Source of the DNA: Ralstonia pickettii
Lineage (GTDB): Bacteria > Pseudomonadota > Gammaproteobacteria > Burkholderiales > Burkholderiaceae
Direction: 5' to 3'
NCBI RefSeq assembly: GCF_016466415.2
Contig: NZ_CP066771.1
Location: forward strand, 124,001 to 188,000
DNA length: 64,000 nt
This document shows positions 8,443 through 16,721 of this stretch, piece after piece. The notes under the pieces are model-generated. The model did not search any database, was not told the origin of the DNA, and saw nothing but the letters and a program-made list of their open reading frames with translations. How positions within the stretch are numbered: position 1 is the stretch's first letter; every line of letters starts with the position of its first letter. The translations under genes were made by a program, and so were the position numbers.

Positions 8443-9600
8443 ATGCACTTCACGCACGAGCACCAGGAACTGCAGCGCAACCTGAAACGCTTCATCGACA
8501 GCGACATCAACCCATACGTGGACGAATGGGAAGCAGCGGAGATGTTCCCCGCCAAGCAGCTCTTCAAGAAGATGGGCGAGCTGGGCTTTCTCGGCATCGC
8601 CAAGCCGACCGAGTTTGGCGGCCTGGGCCTCGACTATTCGTATGCGATGGCGATGGCCGAGACGCTCGGGCACATCCACTGCGGCGGCGTACCGATGGCG
8701 ATTGGTGTGCAGACCGACATGGCCACGCCCGCGCTCGCACGCTTCGGTTCGGACGAACTGCGCGCACAGTTTCTCGCCCCCGCCATCAGCGGCGATGCGG
8801 TGGCCTGCGTGGGCGTATCGGAACCGAGCGCGGGCTCCGACGTGGCGAGCATCAAGACCACTGCGCGCAAGGACGGCGACGACTACATCATCAACGGCAG
8901 CAAGATGTGGATCACCAACAGCCTGCAGGCCGACTGGATGTGCCTGCTGGCCAATACGTCGGACGACCCCGCCCACCGCAACAAGTCGCTCATCATCGTG
9001 CCGATGAACACGAAGGGCGTGTCGGTCGGCAAGAAGATCCGCAAGATCGGCATGAACTCGTCGGACACCGGCCTTATCTACTTTGACGATGTGCGCGTGC
9101 CGCAGCGCTACCGCATCGGCGAGGAAGGCAAGGGCTTTACGTACCAGATGCTGCAGTTCCAGGAAGAGCGCCTGTGGGCCGCGGCCAGCAGCCTGGCGAC
9201 GATGACGATGTGCATCGAGACCACCGCCGAGTACGCGCGCGAGCGCAAGCTCTTCGGCGCCAGCCTGCTCGACAACCAGTGGGTGCACTTCAAGCTGGCC
9301 GAGCTGAAGACGGAGGTGGAAGCGCTGCGCGCGCTCACGTATCGCGCCTGCGACTTGTACATCCAAGGGCAGGACGTGACGGAGCTGGCATCGATGGCCA
9401 AGCTCAAGGCCGGGCGCCTCGCGCGCATCGTGCCCGATGCCTGCCTGCAGTTCTGGGGCGGCATGGGCTTCACGTGGGACAACCCGGTCTCGCGCTATTA
9501 CCGCGATGGGCGCCTGGGCTCCATTGGCGGCGGCGCGGACGAGGTGATGCTCGGCATCATCTGCAAATACATGAACACGCTGCCGGGCAAGAAGGGCTGA
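8443..9600 (+). CDS. atuD: Acyl-CoA dehydrogenase, probable citronellyl-CoA dehydrogenase (AtuD)
   Basis: 385-residue acyl-CoA dehydrogenase with VSEPSAGSDV and NGSKMWITNS flavin signatures. As in the 4702 enzyme, the C-terminal catalytic position is Gly (IGGGADEV) and the candidate base is a Glu in QFQEERLW (about E242). Gene order between the two geranyl-CoA carboxylase subunits (C-D-F) matches the Pseudomonas atu arrangement, so it is called AtuD, which oxidises citronellyl-CoA to geranyl-CoA. The ATG has GGAGCGAG upstream after a 60-base gap following atuC. AtuF starts 3 bases after its stop. Confidence 0.84.
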   Translation: MHFTHEHQELQRNLKRFIDSDINPYVDEWEAAEMFPAKQLFKKMGELGFLGIAKPTEFGGLGLDYSYAMAMAETLGHIHCGGVPMAIGVQTDMATPALARFGSDELRAQFLAPAISGDAVACVGVSEPSAGSDVASIKTTARKDGDDYIINGSKMWITNSLQADWMCLLANTSDDPAHRNKSLIIVPMNTKGVSVGKKIRKIGMNSSDTGLIYFDDVRVPQRYRIGEEGKGFTYQMLQFQEERLWAAASSLATMTMCIETTAEYARERKLFGASLLDNQWVHFKLAELKTEVEALRALTYRACDLYIQGQDVTELASMAKLKAGRLARIVPDACLQFWGGMGFTWDNPVSRYYRDGRLGSIGGGADEVMLGIICKYMNTLPGKKG

Positions 9601-9603
9601 ACG

Positions 9604-11598
9604 ATGGCCGCCCCGCATGCCGCCTTCCGCTCGGTCCTCATCGCCAACCGGGGCGAGATCGCTTTGCGCATCATGCGCACGGCGCGTCGCCTTGGCATGC
9701 GCACCGTTGCCGTGTATTCCGACGCTGACCGCGATGCGCCGCATTGCCGCGCGGCCGATCTGGCGTTGCCGATCGGCGCGTCGCAACCGCAGGCGTCGTA
9801 CCTGAACGTTGCGGCGTTGCTGGAGGCCGCGCGCAAGTCGGGTGCGCAGGCGGTCCATCCGGGTTACGGCTTCCTTGCAGAGAGCGATGCCTTTGCCGGC
9901 GCATGCGCGGATGCCGGCCTGGTCTTCATCGGGCCACCTGCGGGGGCCATCCGAGCGATGGGCAACAAGGCTGGCGCCAAGCGCCTCATGGAAGCGGCCG
10001 GCGTGCCGTGCGTGCCCGGTTATCAGGGCGAGGACCAATCCGCCACACGCATGGCGGACGAAGCGGCGCGCATCGGCTACCCGGTGATGATCAAGGCGGC
10101 CGCTGGCGGTGGCGGGCGCGGCATGCGGCGCGTAGACCGGCCCGAGGCGTTAGCGGCGGCGCTGCAGTCTGCCCGCTCCGAAGCGGAGAACGCGTTTGGC
10201 TCGGGCGAGTTGATCCTCGAGAAAGCCATCGTCGAGCCGCGCCACATCGAGATTCAAGTCTTTGCCGATACGCATGGCAACGTGGTTCACCTGGGCGAGC
10301 GCGATTGCTCGGTGCAGCGCCGGCATCAGAAGGTGATTGAAGAATCGCCGTCACCAGCCGTATCGCCCGAGTTGCGCGCGCGCATGGGCGCGGTGTCGGT
10401 GGCGGCGGCGCGCGCGATCGGCTACGTGGGTGCGGGCACGCTGGAGTTTCTGCTCGCCCCGGACGGCGCGTTCTACTTCATGGAAATGAACACGCGCCTG
10501 CAAGTCGAGCATGCGGTGACTGAAGCGATCGTCGGCGTCGATCTGGTCGAGTGGCAGTTGCGCGTGGCGCTGCGCGAGCCGTTGCCGCTTGCGCAAGACG
10601 CCATCGACGCCCGCCGTGCACAAGGCGGCCACGCCATCGAAGTGCGTCTGTGCGCAGAAGACCCGCAGCAGAATTTCCTGCCGCAAAGCGGCACCGTCGC
10701 GCGCTGGCGTGCACCCGGAGACGTGCGCACGGACCATGCGTTGGCCGACGGGCTTGTCGTCTCGCCGTACTACGATTCGATGCTCGCCAAGATCGTCGCG
10801 CACGGCACCGACCGCGCCGATGCCTGCCGGCGTCTTGCGCACGCCTTGGACGATTGCCTGCTGCTTGGGTTGCCCACCAACCGGGCGTTTCTGCGCGACT
10901 GCTTGGCGCATCCGGCGTTTCTTGCCGGCGATGTGTCGACGGCGTTCATCGACCGCCATTTCCCGGCGGCGACGCGGCAGGCGCCCGTACCCGACGCCGC
11001 GGTCTGCCAGGCCGCTGCCGTGCTGATCACGTACCTGCGCCAGGACGCCGCACGCCGCTATCCCGCAGAGCTGCATGGCTGGGCCAGCAGCCGCACGTAT
11101 CCCACGCTGTGCCGCTTCACGCTCGACGGTGAAGTCATCGACATGCGCGTGCGTGCGCTCGGTGCGCAGCAATGGGAGGTGACCTGGGACGGCGGTGCCA
11201 CGCAGGTGGCGCTTGTGTCTGGGGGCGAAGGGCGCATCACGCTGGTGCTGGGCGACACATTCCACGCGGTGGATTACGCCGTCACGGCCGGCGCTTGCCA
11301 CTTCGTGCTGAATGGCATCGAACACACCGCCATCGACACCACCTACGCCAAGGCCGAGCGCAGCGGCGCGCAAACCGGCAGCGGCCGCATCAGTGCACCG
11401 ATGAACGGTCGCGTGGTTGCCGTACACGTGGCCGAAGGCGAGGCCGTCAGCGCCGGTCAGGTGCTGCTGGTGGTCGAGGCGATGAAGATGGAGCACAGCA
11501 TTGCCGCGCCGCTCGCTGGCGAGGTGAAGGGGCTGTTCACCCAGGTCGGGGCCCAGGTTGCGCCTGGTGGGTTGCTGATGGAGATTGCCGCGGCCTAA
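9604..11598 (+). CDS. atuF: Acyl-CoA carboxylase alpha subunit with biotin carrier, probable geranyl-CoA carboxylase (AtuF)
   Basis: 664-residue biotin carboxylase plus biotin-carrier subunit. Order of domains: biotin carboxylase N (LIANRGEIALRI, about 10-120), ATP-grasp (glycine-rich AAAGGGGRGMR; EMNTRLQVEH), biotin carboxylase C (about 340-450), a linker, and a biotinyl domain at about 590-664 with EAMKMEHS, where K628 is the biotin site. It carboxylates biotin for AtuC. The window has a second paralogous pair, liuD/liuB, so the two carboxylases need separate partners or share one. Geranyl specificity is inferred from the operon. It depends on biotin, whose synthase gene bioB is at 20413. 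Confidence 0.85.
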   Translation: MAAPHAAFRSVLIANRGEIALRIMRTARRLGMRTVAVYSDADRDAPHCRAADLALPIGASQPQASYLNVAALLEAARKSGAQAVHPGYGFLAESDAFAGACADAGLVFIGPPAGAIRAMGNKAGAKRLMEAAGVPCVPGYQGEDQSATRMADEAARIGYPVMIKAAAGGGGRGMRRVDRPEALAAALQSARSEAENAFGSGELILEKAIVEPRHIEIQVFADTHGNVVHLGERDCSVQRRHQKVIEESPSPAVSPELRARMGAVSVAAARAIGYVGAGTLEFLLAPDGAFYFMEMNTRLQVEHAVTEAIVGVDLVEWQLRVALREPLPLAQDAIDARRAQGGHAIEVRLCAEDPQQNFLPQSGTVARWRAPGDVRTDHALADGLVVSPYYDSMLAKIVAHGTDRADACRRLAHALDDCLLLGLPTNRAFLRDCLAHPAFLAGDVSTAFIDRHFPAATRQAPVPDAAVCQAAAVLITYLRQDAARRYPAELHGWASSRTYPTLCRFTLDGEVIDMRVRALGAQQWEVTWDGGATQVALVSGGEGRITLVLGDTFHAVDYAVTAGACHFVLNGIEHTAIDTTYAKAERSGAQTGSGRISAPMNGRVVAVHVAEGEAVSAGQVLLVVEAMKMEHSIAAPLAGEVKGLFTQVGAQVAPGGLLMEIAAA

Positions 11599-11641
11599 CG
11601 GCTGCACTGCCGTCCTGATCCCATCGTTTTGTCGTGCTGTT

Positions 11642-11677
11642 CATGCGGTCAATGCAGTCAATGCAGTCAATGCAGTC
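11642..11677 (+). repeat. 9-bp tandem repeat ahead of the acyl-CoA synthetase gene
   Basis: Three exact tandem copies of AATGCAGTC (11651-11677), preceded by a degenerate copy CATGCGGTC (11642-11650). The array ends 15 bases before the synthetase ATG and lies just upstream of its AGGAGAC ribosome site. Copy-number change would alter leader length by 9 bases without a frameshift. It is the only such array noticed in the operon. Confidence 0.8.
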
Positions 11678-11692
11678 CTTAGGAGACGTCCC

Positions 11693-13279
11693 ATGTCCGA
11701 AGCCACGCCAGACACCGCGCTTGAAGCCAACCTGCTGAACCGGGTGACGTTGGGCGATACGTTGCATCGCAGTGCGCGCAAGTTCGGCGCGAAGGTCGCG
11801 CTGGTCGATGGCGCCCGCCGCATGACGCATGGCGAACTTAACGCAGACAGCAATCGCTACGCGCACGCGCTGCTTGCAAGCGGCCTCAAGCCCGGCGACA
11901 AGGTGGCGATGGTGTGTGGGAATTCCGCGCAGTTCCTGGTGGCTGCGTACGGCATTCTCAAGGCGGGGCTGGTTTGGGTGCCGATCAATGCGATGCTCGG
12001 GCCGGAAGACGTGCGCTACATCCTTGAACATGCCGAGGCGCGACACGTGGTGATCGACGCGGCGCCGTACCCGGCGCTGCGTGACACGCTGTCGGCGCTC
12101 GGGCTCCCCGCGCACCAGTGCTTCGGTGAACCGGTTGCCGACGGGCCGCAAACGGTGGAGCAAGCGTTGCAAGGCCACGCCGATACGCTGCCCGCCGTGG
12201 TGATCGACGACCGCGATCTCGCGCTCATCATGTACACCAGCGGCACGACCGGCCGGCCAAAGGGCGCAATGCACTCGCACCGCTCGGTGCATGCCGCGCT
12301 GATGTCCAACGTCGCCGGCCTGAATCTGAACGAAACCGACGTGTTCTCGTGCCTGCTGCCGATGTTCCACTGCGCACAGTTTGCAACGGCCGCGTCCGCG
12401 ATGATGGTGGGCGCCACGCTCGTCATCCAGCGCGGCTTTGACCCGGCGGCGCTGCTCGACGCGATTGCCAACGAACGCATCACGCAACTGTTCGGCTTGC
12501 CGCTCATGTACGCCGCGTTACTGCACCATCCGCTGCGTGCGCAGCGGGATCTCTCAAGCCTGCGCCTGTGCCTCTATGCGATGGCGCCGATGGCCAAGCC
12601 GCTGCTCGAACGCCTGATTGCCGAGGTGTGCCCCAACTTTGCCCTGGGCTCCGGACAGACCGAGATTTTCCCGATGACGATGTACTTCGCGCCTGACCAG
12701 CAACTGCAGCGCACCGGCAACTATTGGGGACAGCCGTGCATGGTGAACGAAGCAGCGGTGATGGACGATCAAGGCAATCTGCTCGGCCCGAACCAGTTGG
12801 GCGAGATCGTGCACCGCGGCCCCAACGTCATGCTCGGCTACTACAAGGATCCGCAGGCCACGGCCAACGCGTGCCGCTTCGGCTGGCACCACACGGGCGA
12901 CCTCGGCATGTGGGATGCCGACGGCCAGCTTCAGTTCAAGGACCGCATCAAGGACATGATCAAGACCGGCGGTGAGAACGTGCCCTCGGTCAAGGTGGAA
13001 GAGGTGCTGCTGCGCCACCCCGACGTGGCGAATGCCGCAGTGGTCGGCTTGCCGCACGCGCACTGGGTGGAAGCGGTGGCTGCATTCGTCTGCCTCAAGC
13101 CCGATGCACAGGCCGATGCCGCCGCGCTGCAGGCGCATTGCCGCGCGCATCTCGGCAGCTTTGAGGTGCCCAAGCACATTGCCGTGGTCGACAAGCTGCC
13201 CATGACGGCGACCGGCAAGATCCAGAAGCACGTGCTGCGCAGCGCCAACCAGACGCTGTTCGAGGGCGATGCGCGCTAA
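11693..13279 (+). CDS. Acyl-CoA synthetase (AMP-forming), AtuH-like position
   Basis: 528-residue ANL-superfamily acid:CoA ligase that activates a carboxylic acid by adenylation. The P-loop motif is YTSGTTGRPKGAMHSH (about 181-196). The later signature GSGQTEIF, the hinge WHHTGDLGMWDADG and the C-terminal lysine motif PMTATGKIQKH are all intact. By position it would activate citronellic/geranic acid, or another chain feeding the Atu enzymes; a general medium-chain ligase cannot be excluded. The ATG at 11693 follows AGGAGAC. The frame is open further upstream through the 9-bp repeat, but without a better ribosome site. It lies 94 bases after atuF and ends 7 bases from the convergent TetR gene. 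Confidence 0.85.
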   Translation: MSEATPDTALEANLLNRVTLGDTLHRSARKFGAKVALVDGARRMTHGELNADSNRYAHALLASGLKPGDKVAMVCGNSAQFLVAAYGILKAGLVWVPINAMLGPEDVRYILEHAEARHVVIDAAPYPALRDTLSALGLPAHQCFGEPVADGPQTVEQALQGHADTLPAVVIDDRDLALIMYTSGTTGRPKGAMHSHRSVHAALMSNVAGLNLNETDVFSCLLPMFHCAQFATAASAMMVGATLVIQRGFDPAALLDAIANERITQLFGLPLMYAALLHHPLRAQRDLSSLRLCLYAMAPMAKPLLERLIAEVCPNFALGSGQTEIFPMTMYFAPDQQLQRTGNYWGQPCMVNEAAVMDDQGNLLGPNQLGEIVHRGPNVMLGYYKDPQATANACRFGWHHTGDLGMWDADGQLQFKDRIKDMIKTGGENVPSVKVEEVLLRHPDVANAAVVGLPHAHWVEAVAAFVCLKPDAQADAAALQAHCRAHLGSFEVPKHIAVVDKLPMTATGKIQKHVLRSANQTLFEGDAR

Positions 13280-13285
13280 CGTGGA

Positions 13286-13963
13286 CTAAGCCACCGGCTG
13301 GGGCGGCGTACGCAGGATGAACAGCACCGCCTGATCGGCCAGTGCGTCGATGCTGATGCCGGCGCCCGCCTGATACCACTGCGCCGTCCAGTTGAGTGCG
13401 CCGAACATCAGCAGGCGGTCAACAGGTGTTGGTTGTGCCCACTCGCCGGAGGCGTGCAGACGGTCGATCACGCGCGTCCAGATGCCTTCATACCGGTCCT
13501 TGAGCGCGATGATGCGTTCCTGCGCCTGTGCGTCGAGCGAGCGCCACTCGTACAGCATCACCGGAATGAAATCCTGGTTCGGTGCGAGCAGCGTATGGAG
13601 GTGTGCGCGCACGAGCTGGCGCATCGCCTCGCGCGGGGGCAGGTCTTCGATATCGATGGCTTCGATATCCGCCAGCGCGACGGTCAGACCATGCTCGATC
13701 ACGGCTTGCAGGATGTCCTGCTTGGTCTTGAAGTAGTAGAACCAGCTGCCCGCATGCACGCCCGTGGCCGCCGCAATGTCGCGCACCGTGGTGTTGCCGT
13801 AGCCCTTCTCGCGGAACAGTCGGGCCGATTGCTCGATCAGCGCGCGGCGCAAGCCCTCGTTGGCATCCTGCGCGGGGCGGCCGCGCTTGCGGCGCGGTGT
13901 TTCGGCTTCAGTGGCGGCTTCGGTGACGGATTCCGGCGGAGCGGATGTGGCGGCTTTCGGCAT
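13286..13963 (-). CDS. TetR-family transcriptional regulator
   Basis: 225-residue TetR regulator. After a low-complexity N-terminus and RRKRGRP, the helix-turn-helix spans about 38-85 (LFREKGYGNTTVRDIAA, then GVHAGSWFYYFKTKQDIL). The C-terminal ligand domain resembles acyl-CoA-sensing members, which is a loose match. It is convergent with the acyl-CoA synthetase gene and is the last gene of the minus-strand run that starts at ghrA. In Pseudomonas the TetR protein AtuR controls the atu genes, so this is a candidate counterpart, but its position differs. Start uncertain: ATG 13963 is chosen; GTG 14023 is an alternative, and neither has a clear ribosome site. Confidence 0.85.
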   Translation of the reverse strand: MPKAATSAPPESVTEAATEAETPRRKRGRPAQDANEGLRRALIEQSARLFREKGYGNTTVRDIAAATGVHAGSWFYYFKTKQDILQAVIEHGLTVALADIEAIDIEDLPPREAMRQLVRAHLHTLLAPNQDFIPVMLYEWRSLDAQAQERIIALKDRYEGIWTRVIDRLHASGEWAQPTPVDRLLMFGALNWTAQWYQAGAGISIDALADQAVLFILRTPPQPVA

Positions 13964-14024
13964 GCCCAAGCGGAGAGAAGAAACGTCGCTGCATTGTAGC
14001 GGGGCATCGCCACCGCGCGGCACG

Positions 14025-14978
14025 TCAATCGCGGTTCAGGATGCTGCCGTGTTCGACGGTGGCGGCACCGGCCTTGACCAGCGCGGCAATCGCGGCATCC
14101 AGCAACGCTTCCATCGATTGGCTCGCGAAGAAGCGCGCTTGCAAGCGCGGCATCAACGTCGTCTGCGTGAACCACGCGAACAGCGCGTCGCGCGACAGCG
14201 CCTGCTGCTCCAGCAGCTTGAACTTCACCAGCACGCGGATGGCGTGCAGCGCGTTGCGCTCGGGGTCTGCACGCAGATAGGCCAGCCGCCCCAACGAAGC
14301 GTCAATCGCGGCGTTGACGTTGGTGAACGGCCGGCCGTGTCCGGGAATGACCATGCGCGCGTCGAGCTGCGCGATGCGCTCAAGAATGGCCTGCTGTTCG
14401 GCAAAGCCGCTCTCGCCTTCCAGCTCGGGAAAGATCACGCCAAAGCCGCGTTCCCACAACGCATCGGCAGAGATCAGCACGCGCGTGTCCGGGCTGAACA
14501 GGATGACCGCGTGCGGGTCGTGCCCGGGTGCGCTGATGACCTGCCAGTCGAAGCCGCCCAGTCGCGCCGTCATGCCGTCGGCCAGGCCTGCGTCGGCATC
14601 GCTGTCAGGCAACGCAAAGCGTGCGCATTGCTGGCCAGTGGGGCCGTAGCTGAGGGCGTCGGTATCCCAGCGGCGCACGTCGTCGATCTGCGCGGCCGGT
14701 ACGCGCGTGTGACTGCCGTAGAGGGCCTGCAGCGCAGCATTGCCGCCGCAGTGGTCCGAGTGCAGATGCGTATTCAGCAGCCGGCGCAGCGGCCTGCTTT
14801 GCAGCGCGTGCTGCACAAGCGCCACGGTTTGCGCCGCGTGCGTGAGGTAGCCGGTGTCCACCAGCGCGCAGCCGCCATGCGCTTCGTCATCGAAGAACAG
14901 GATGTTGTTGGACGACAGCCAGCCGCGCTCGAACACGCGCATCGAATCAGGCAAGGTGACGATGTCGTGTTCGGCCAT
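14025..14978 (-). CDS. MBL-fold metallo-hydrolase
   Basis: 317-residue metallo-beta-lactamase-fold protein. The metal motif is THLHSDHCGG (about 70-79), with further ligands in APGHDPHA and the PGHGRPF segment. Known relatives hydrolyse thioesters, lactones or similar bonds; the substrate here is unknown. A C-terminal helical extension of about 80 residues is typical of the glyoxalase-II-like group. It sits 12 bases after the DUF1289 gene in the minus-strand run ghrA-mvaB-ybaK-DUF1289-MBL-tetR, so it is likely in a LiuR-controlled operon. A CoA-thioester housekeeping role is plausible but inferred. Confidence 0.82.
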   Translation of the reverse strand: MAEHDIVTLPDSMRVFERGWLSSNNILFFDDEAHGGCALVDTGYLTHAAQTVALVQHALQSRPLRRLLNTHLHSDHCGGNAALQALYGSHTRVPAAQIDDVRRWDTDALSYGPTGQQCARFALPDSDADAGLADGMTARLGGFDWQVISAPGHDPHAVILFSPDTRVLISADALWERGFGVIFPELEGESGFAEQQAILERIAQLDARMVIPGHGRPFTNVNAAIDASLGRLAYLRADPERNALHAIRVLVKFKLLEQQALSRDALFAWFTQTTLMPRLQARFFASQSMEALLDAAIAALVKAGAATVEHGSILNRD

Positions 14979-14990
14979 TGTGATGGGTGC

Positions 14991-15257
14991 TCAGGCGCAG
15001 GACGCGTCGTTGAGCCAGGCGCAGGCGCGCTCGGGCAAGGTTTTCCACACGGTCAGGCGGGCGGTGTCGTCCATGGTCGACCACGCGGCAATTTCGTCGA
15101 TGGTGCGCATGCAGCCGATACACAAGCCGCGCGCGTCGTCCATCTTGCACACGCTGATGCACGGCGATGCCACTGGCTGGGCGCGCTCGGCCTGCGCGCG
15201 GCTATTGCGCAGCTTGCCGAGCGAGCGCTTCAATTGCGCGCGGGTGCAGTGGTCCAT
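14991..15257 (-). CDS. DUF1289 cysteine-rich small protein
   Basis: 88-residue protein of the DUF1289 family (YdhL-like). Four cysteines in the pattern SPCISVCKMDDARGLCIGCMRT suggest metal or Fe-S binding. The family is widespread in proteobacteria and has no established function. It lies 10 bases downstream of the ybaK-like gene and 12 bases upstream of the MBL gene, so it is probably co-transcribed with both. Confidence 0.8.
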   Translation of the reverse strand: MDHCTRAQLKRSLGKLRNSRAQAERAQPVASPCISVCKMDDARGLCIGCMRTIDEIAAWSTMDDTARLTVWKTLPERACAWLNDASCA

Positions 15258-15267
15258 GTGTGTTCGA

Positions 15268-15768
15268 TCAGTCGCGCAGGGCGATGTCGGCCACAGGCGC
15301 GCCGGTCATGGCTTCCAGTTCGGCAGGCGTCAGGTTGAACACGGCATGCGGGTGGCCGGCCGCGGCCCACACGCTGTCGTATTGGAACAGGTCTTGGTCG
15401 AGCAGCATCACAGGCTTGACCGCATGGCCGACCGGACACACGCCGCCGATGGCGTAACCGGTCTTCTCGCGTACGAACTTCGCATCGGCCTTGGCCAGCG
15501 CGCCCACGTGCGCTGAAACCTTTGCCTCGTCGACACGATTGGTGCCGCTGGCGATCACCAGTACCGGCACGTCGTCTTTCGCACGGCGGAAGATGATCGA
15601 CTTGGCGATCTCCGCCACCGAACAGCCGAGCCCAGCAGCCGCTTCAGCGGAGGTCTTGCCGGTGGCCGGCAGCATTACGATGGCCTTCTCATAGCCGAGC
15701 GTACGGAGGTGGTCGGCCACGCGTTGGGCGGATTCAGGCAGCGGGGCGTTCGTATCGGTCGCGGTCAT
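15268..15768 (-). CDS. YbaK/EbsC-type aminoacyl-tRNA deacylase domain protein
   Basis: 166-residue single-domain member of the YbaK/ProX deacylase superfamily, which clears mischarged tRNAs. Family features include AKSIIFRRAKDDVPVLVIASG with its conserved Lys, the GYAIGGVCPVGH glycine-rich segment and a C-terminal HPHAVFNLTPAEL. The open frame continues upstream through mvaB in another reading frame, so the true start is ATG 15768, giving the normal family length. It lies 22 bases after mvaB. tRNA specificity is not readable. Confidence 0.84.
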   Translation of the reverse strand: MTATDTNAPLPESAQRVADHLRTLGYEKAIVMLPATGKTSAEAAAGLGCSVAEIAKSIIFRRAKDDVPVLVIASGTNRVDEAKVSAHVGALAKADAKFVREKTGYAIGGVCPVGHAVKPVMLLDQDLFQYDSVWAAAGHPHAVFNLTPAELEAMTGAPVADIALRD

Positions 15769-15790
15769 CGTCGTTGTTCTTGATGGGGGT

Positions 15791-16720
15791 TCAGATGCAG
15801 GCCTGGGCGATCTGGTCCTGCAGCTTGAGCAGCAGCGCGCGGCCCGCACGCGAGGCAGTCGGGCGGCCGATGGCCTGCGAGATGAAGTCACCCGCCAGCA
15901 CCACCTTGTCCAGGTCGATGCCGGTGCGGATGCCGAGGCCGTGCAGCAGGTACAGCACGTCTTCGGTGGCGACATTGCCGGTCGCGCCCTTGGCATACGG
16001 GCAGCCGCCCAGCCCGGCCACCGAGGCGTGGAAGATCGCGATGCCGACTTCCAGGCTGGCGAGGATGTTGGCCAGTGCCTGGCCGTACGTGTCATGGAAA
16101 TGGCCTGAGAGGCGGTCGATCGGGAACGTCGCCGCGGCGGCTTCCATCACGGTTTTCACCTGCCCGGCCGTGCCCACGCCGATGGTGTCGGCAATGTCGA
16201 TCTCGTCGCAACCGAGGTCGGCCATGCGCTTGATGACGTCCACCACCGACGACACCGGCACCTCGCCCTGATACGGGCAGCCCAGCGAACACGAGATCGA
16301 CCCGCGCACGCGAATGCCCGCATCCTTGGCGGCCTTGGCCACCGGCACAAAGCGTTCGATCGATTCGGCGATCGTGCAGTTGATGTTCTTCTGCGCAAAG
16401 GCCTCGCTGGCGGCGCTGAAGATCACGATCTCGTCCGCACCCGCTGCAGCAGCGCCTTCGAAACCCTTCATGTTGGGCGTGAGCACCGAGTACAGCGTGC
16501 CCGGCCGGCGCTGGATGCGTGCCATCACGTCGGCGCCATCAGCCATCGCCGGCACCCATTTGGGCGACACGAACGACGCCGCCTCCACATTCACAAAACC
16601 GGCCTCGGACAGCCGGTTCACCAGTTCGACCTTGGTGTCGGTGGAGACCGGTGCCTTCTCGTTCTGCAGACCATCGCGCGGGCCGACCTCGACCACCTTC
16701 ACAAAATTCGGAATGCTCAT
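15791..16720 (-). CDS. mvaB: Hydroxymethylglutaryl-CoA lyase (LiuE/MvaB)
   Basis: 309-residue TIM-barrel lyase that splits HMG-CoA into acetoacetate and acetyl-CoA, the last step of leucine breakdown. In the Atu pathway the equivalent lyase step acts on the isohexenyl analogue. Motifs are VGPRDGLQNEK (about 12-22), SCSLGCPYQG, the metal-binding GHFHDTYG and the catalytic-Cys loop GLGGCPYAKGATGN. The start ATG 16720 has GAGGGT upstream and follows the ghrA stop by one base. It sits in the operon whose promoter region carries the LiuR palindrome at 17689. Confidence 0.93.
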   Translation of the reverse strand: MSIPNFVKVVEVGPRDGLQNEKAPVSTDTKVELVNRLSEAGFVNVEAASFVSPKWVPAMADGADVMARIQRRPGTLYSVLTPNMKGFEGAAAAGADEIVIFSAASEAFAQKNINCTIAESIERFVPVAKAAKDAGIRVRGSISCSLGCPYQGEVPVSSVVDVIKRMADLGCDEIDIADTIGVGTAGQVKTVMEAAAATFPIDRLSGHFHDTYGQALANILASLEVGIAIFHASVAGLGGCPYAKGATGNVATEDVLYLLHGLGIRTGIDLDKVVLAGDFISQAIGRPTASRAGRALLLKLQDQIAQACI

Positions 16721-16721
16721 C

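Noticed and set aside
6976-10038. Open frame of 1020 codons on the minus strand across atuC, atuD and atuF
   Set aside because: It is antisense to three genes with clear family motifs; in GC-rich DNA the complementary frame often lacks stops. Its translation has no recognisable domain.
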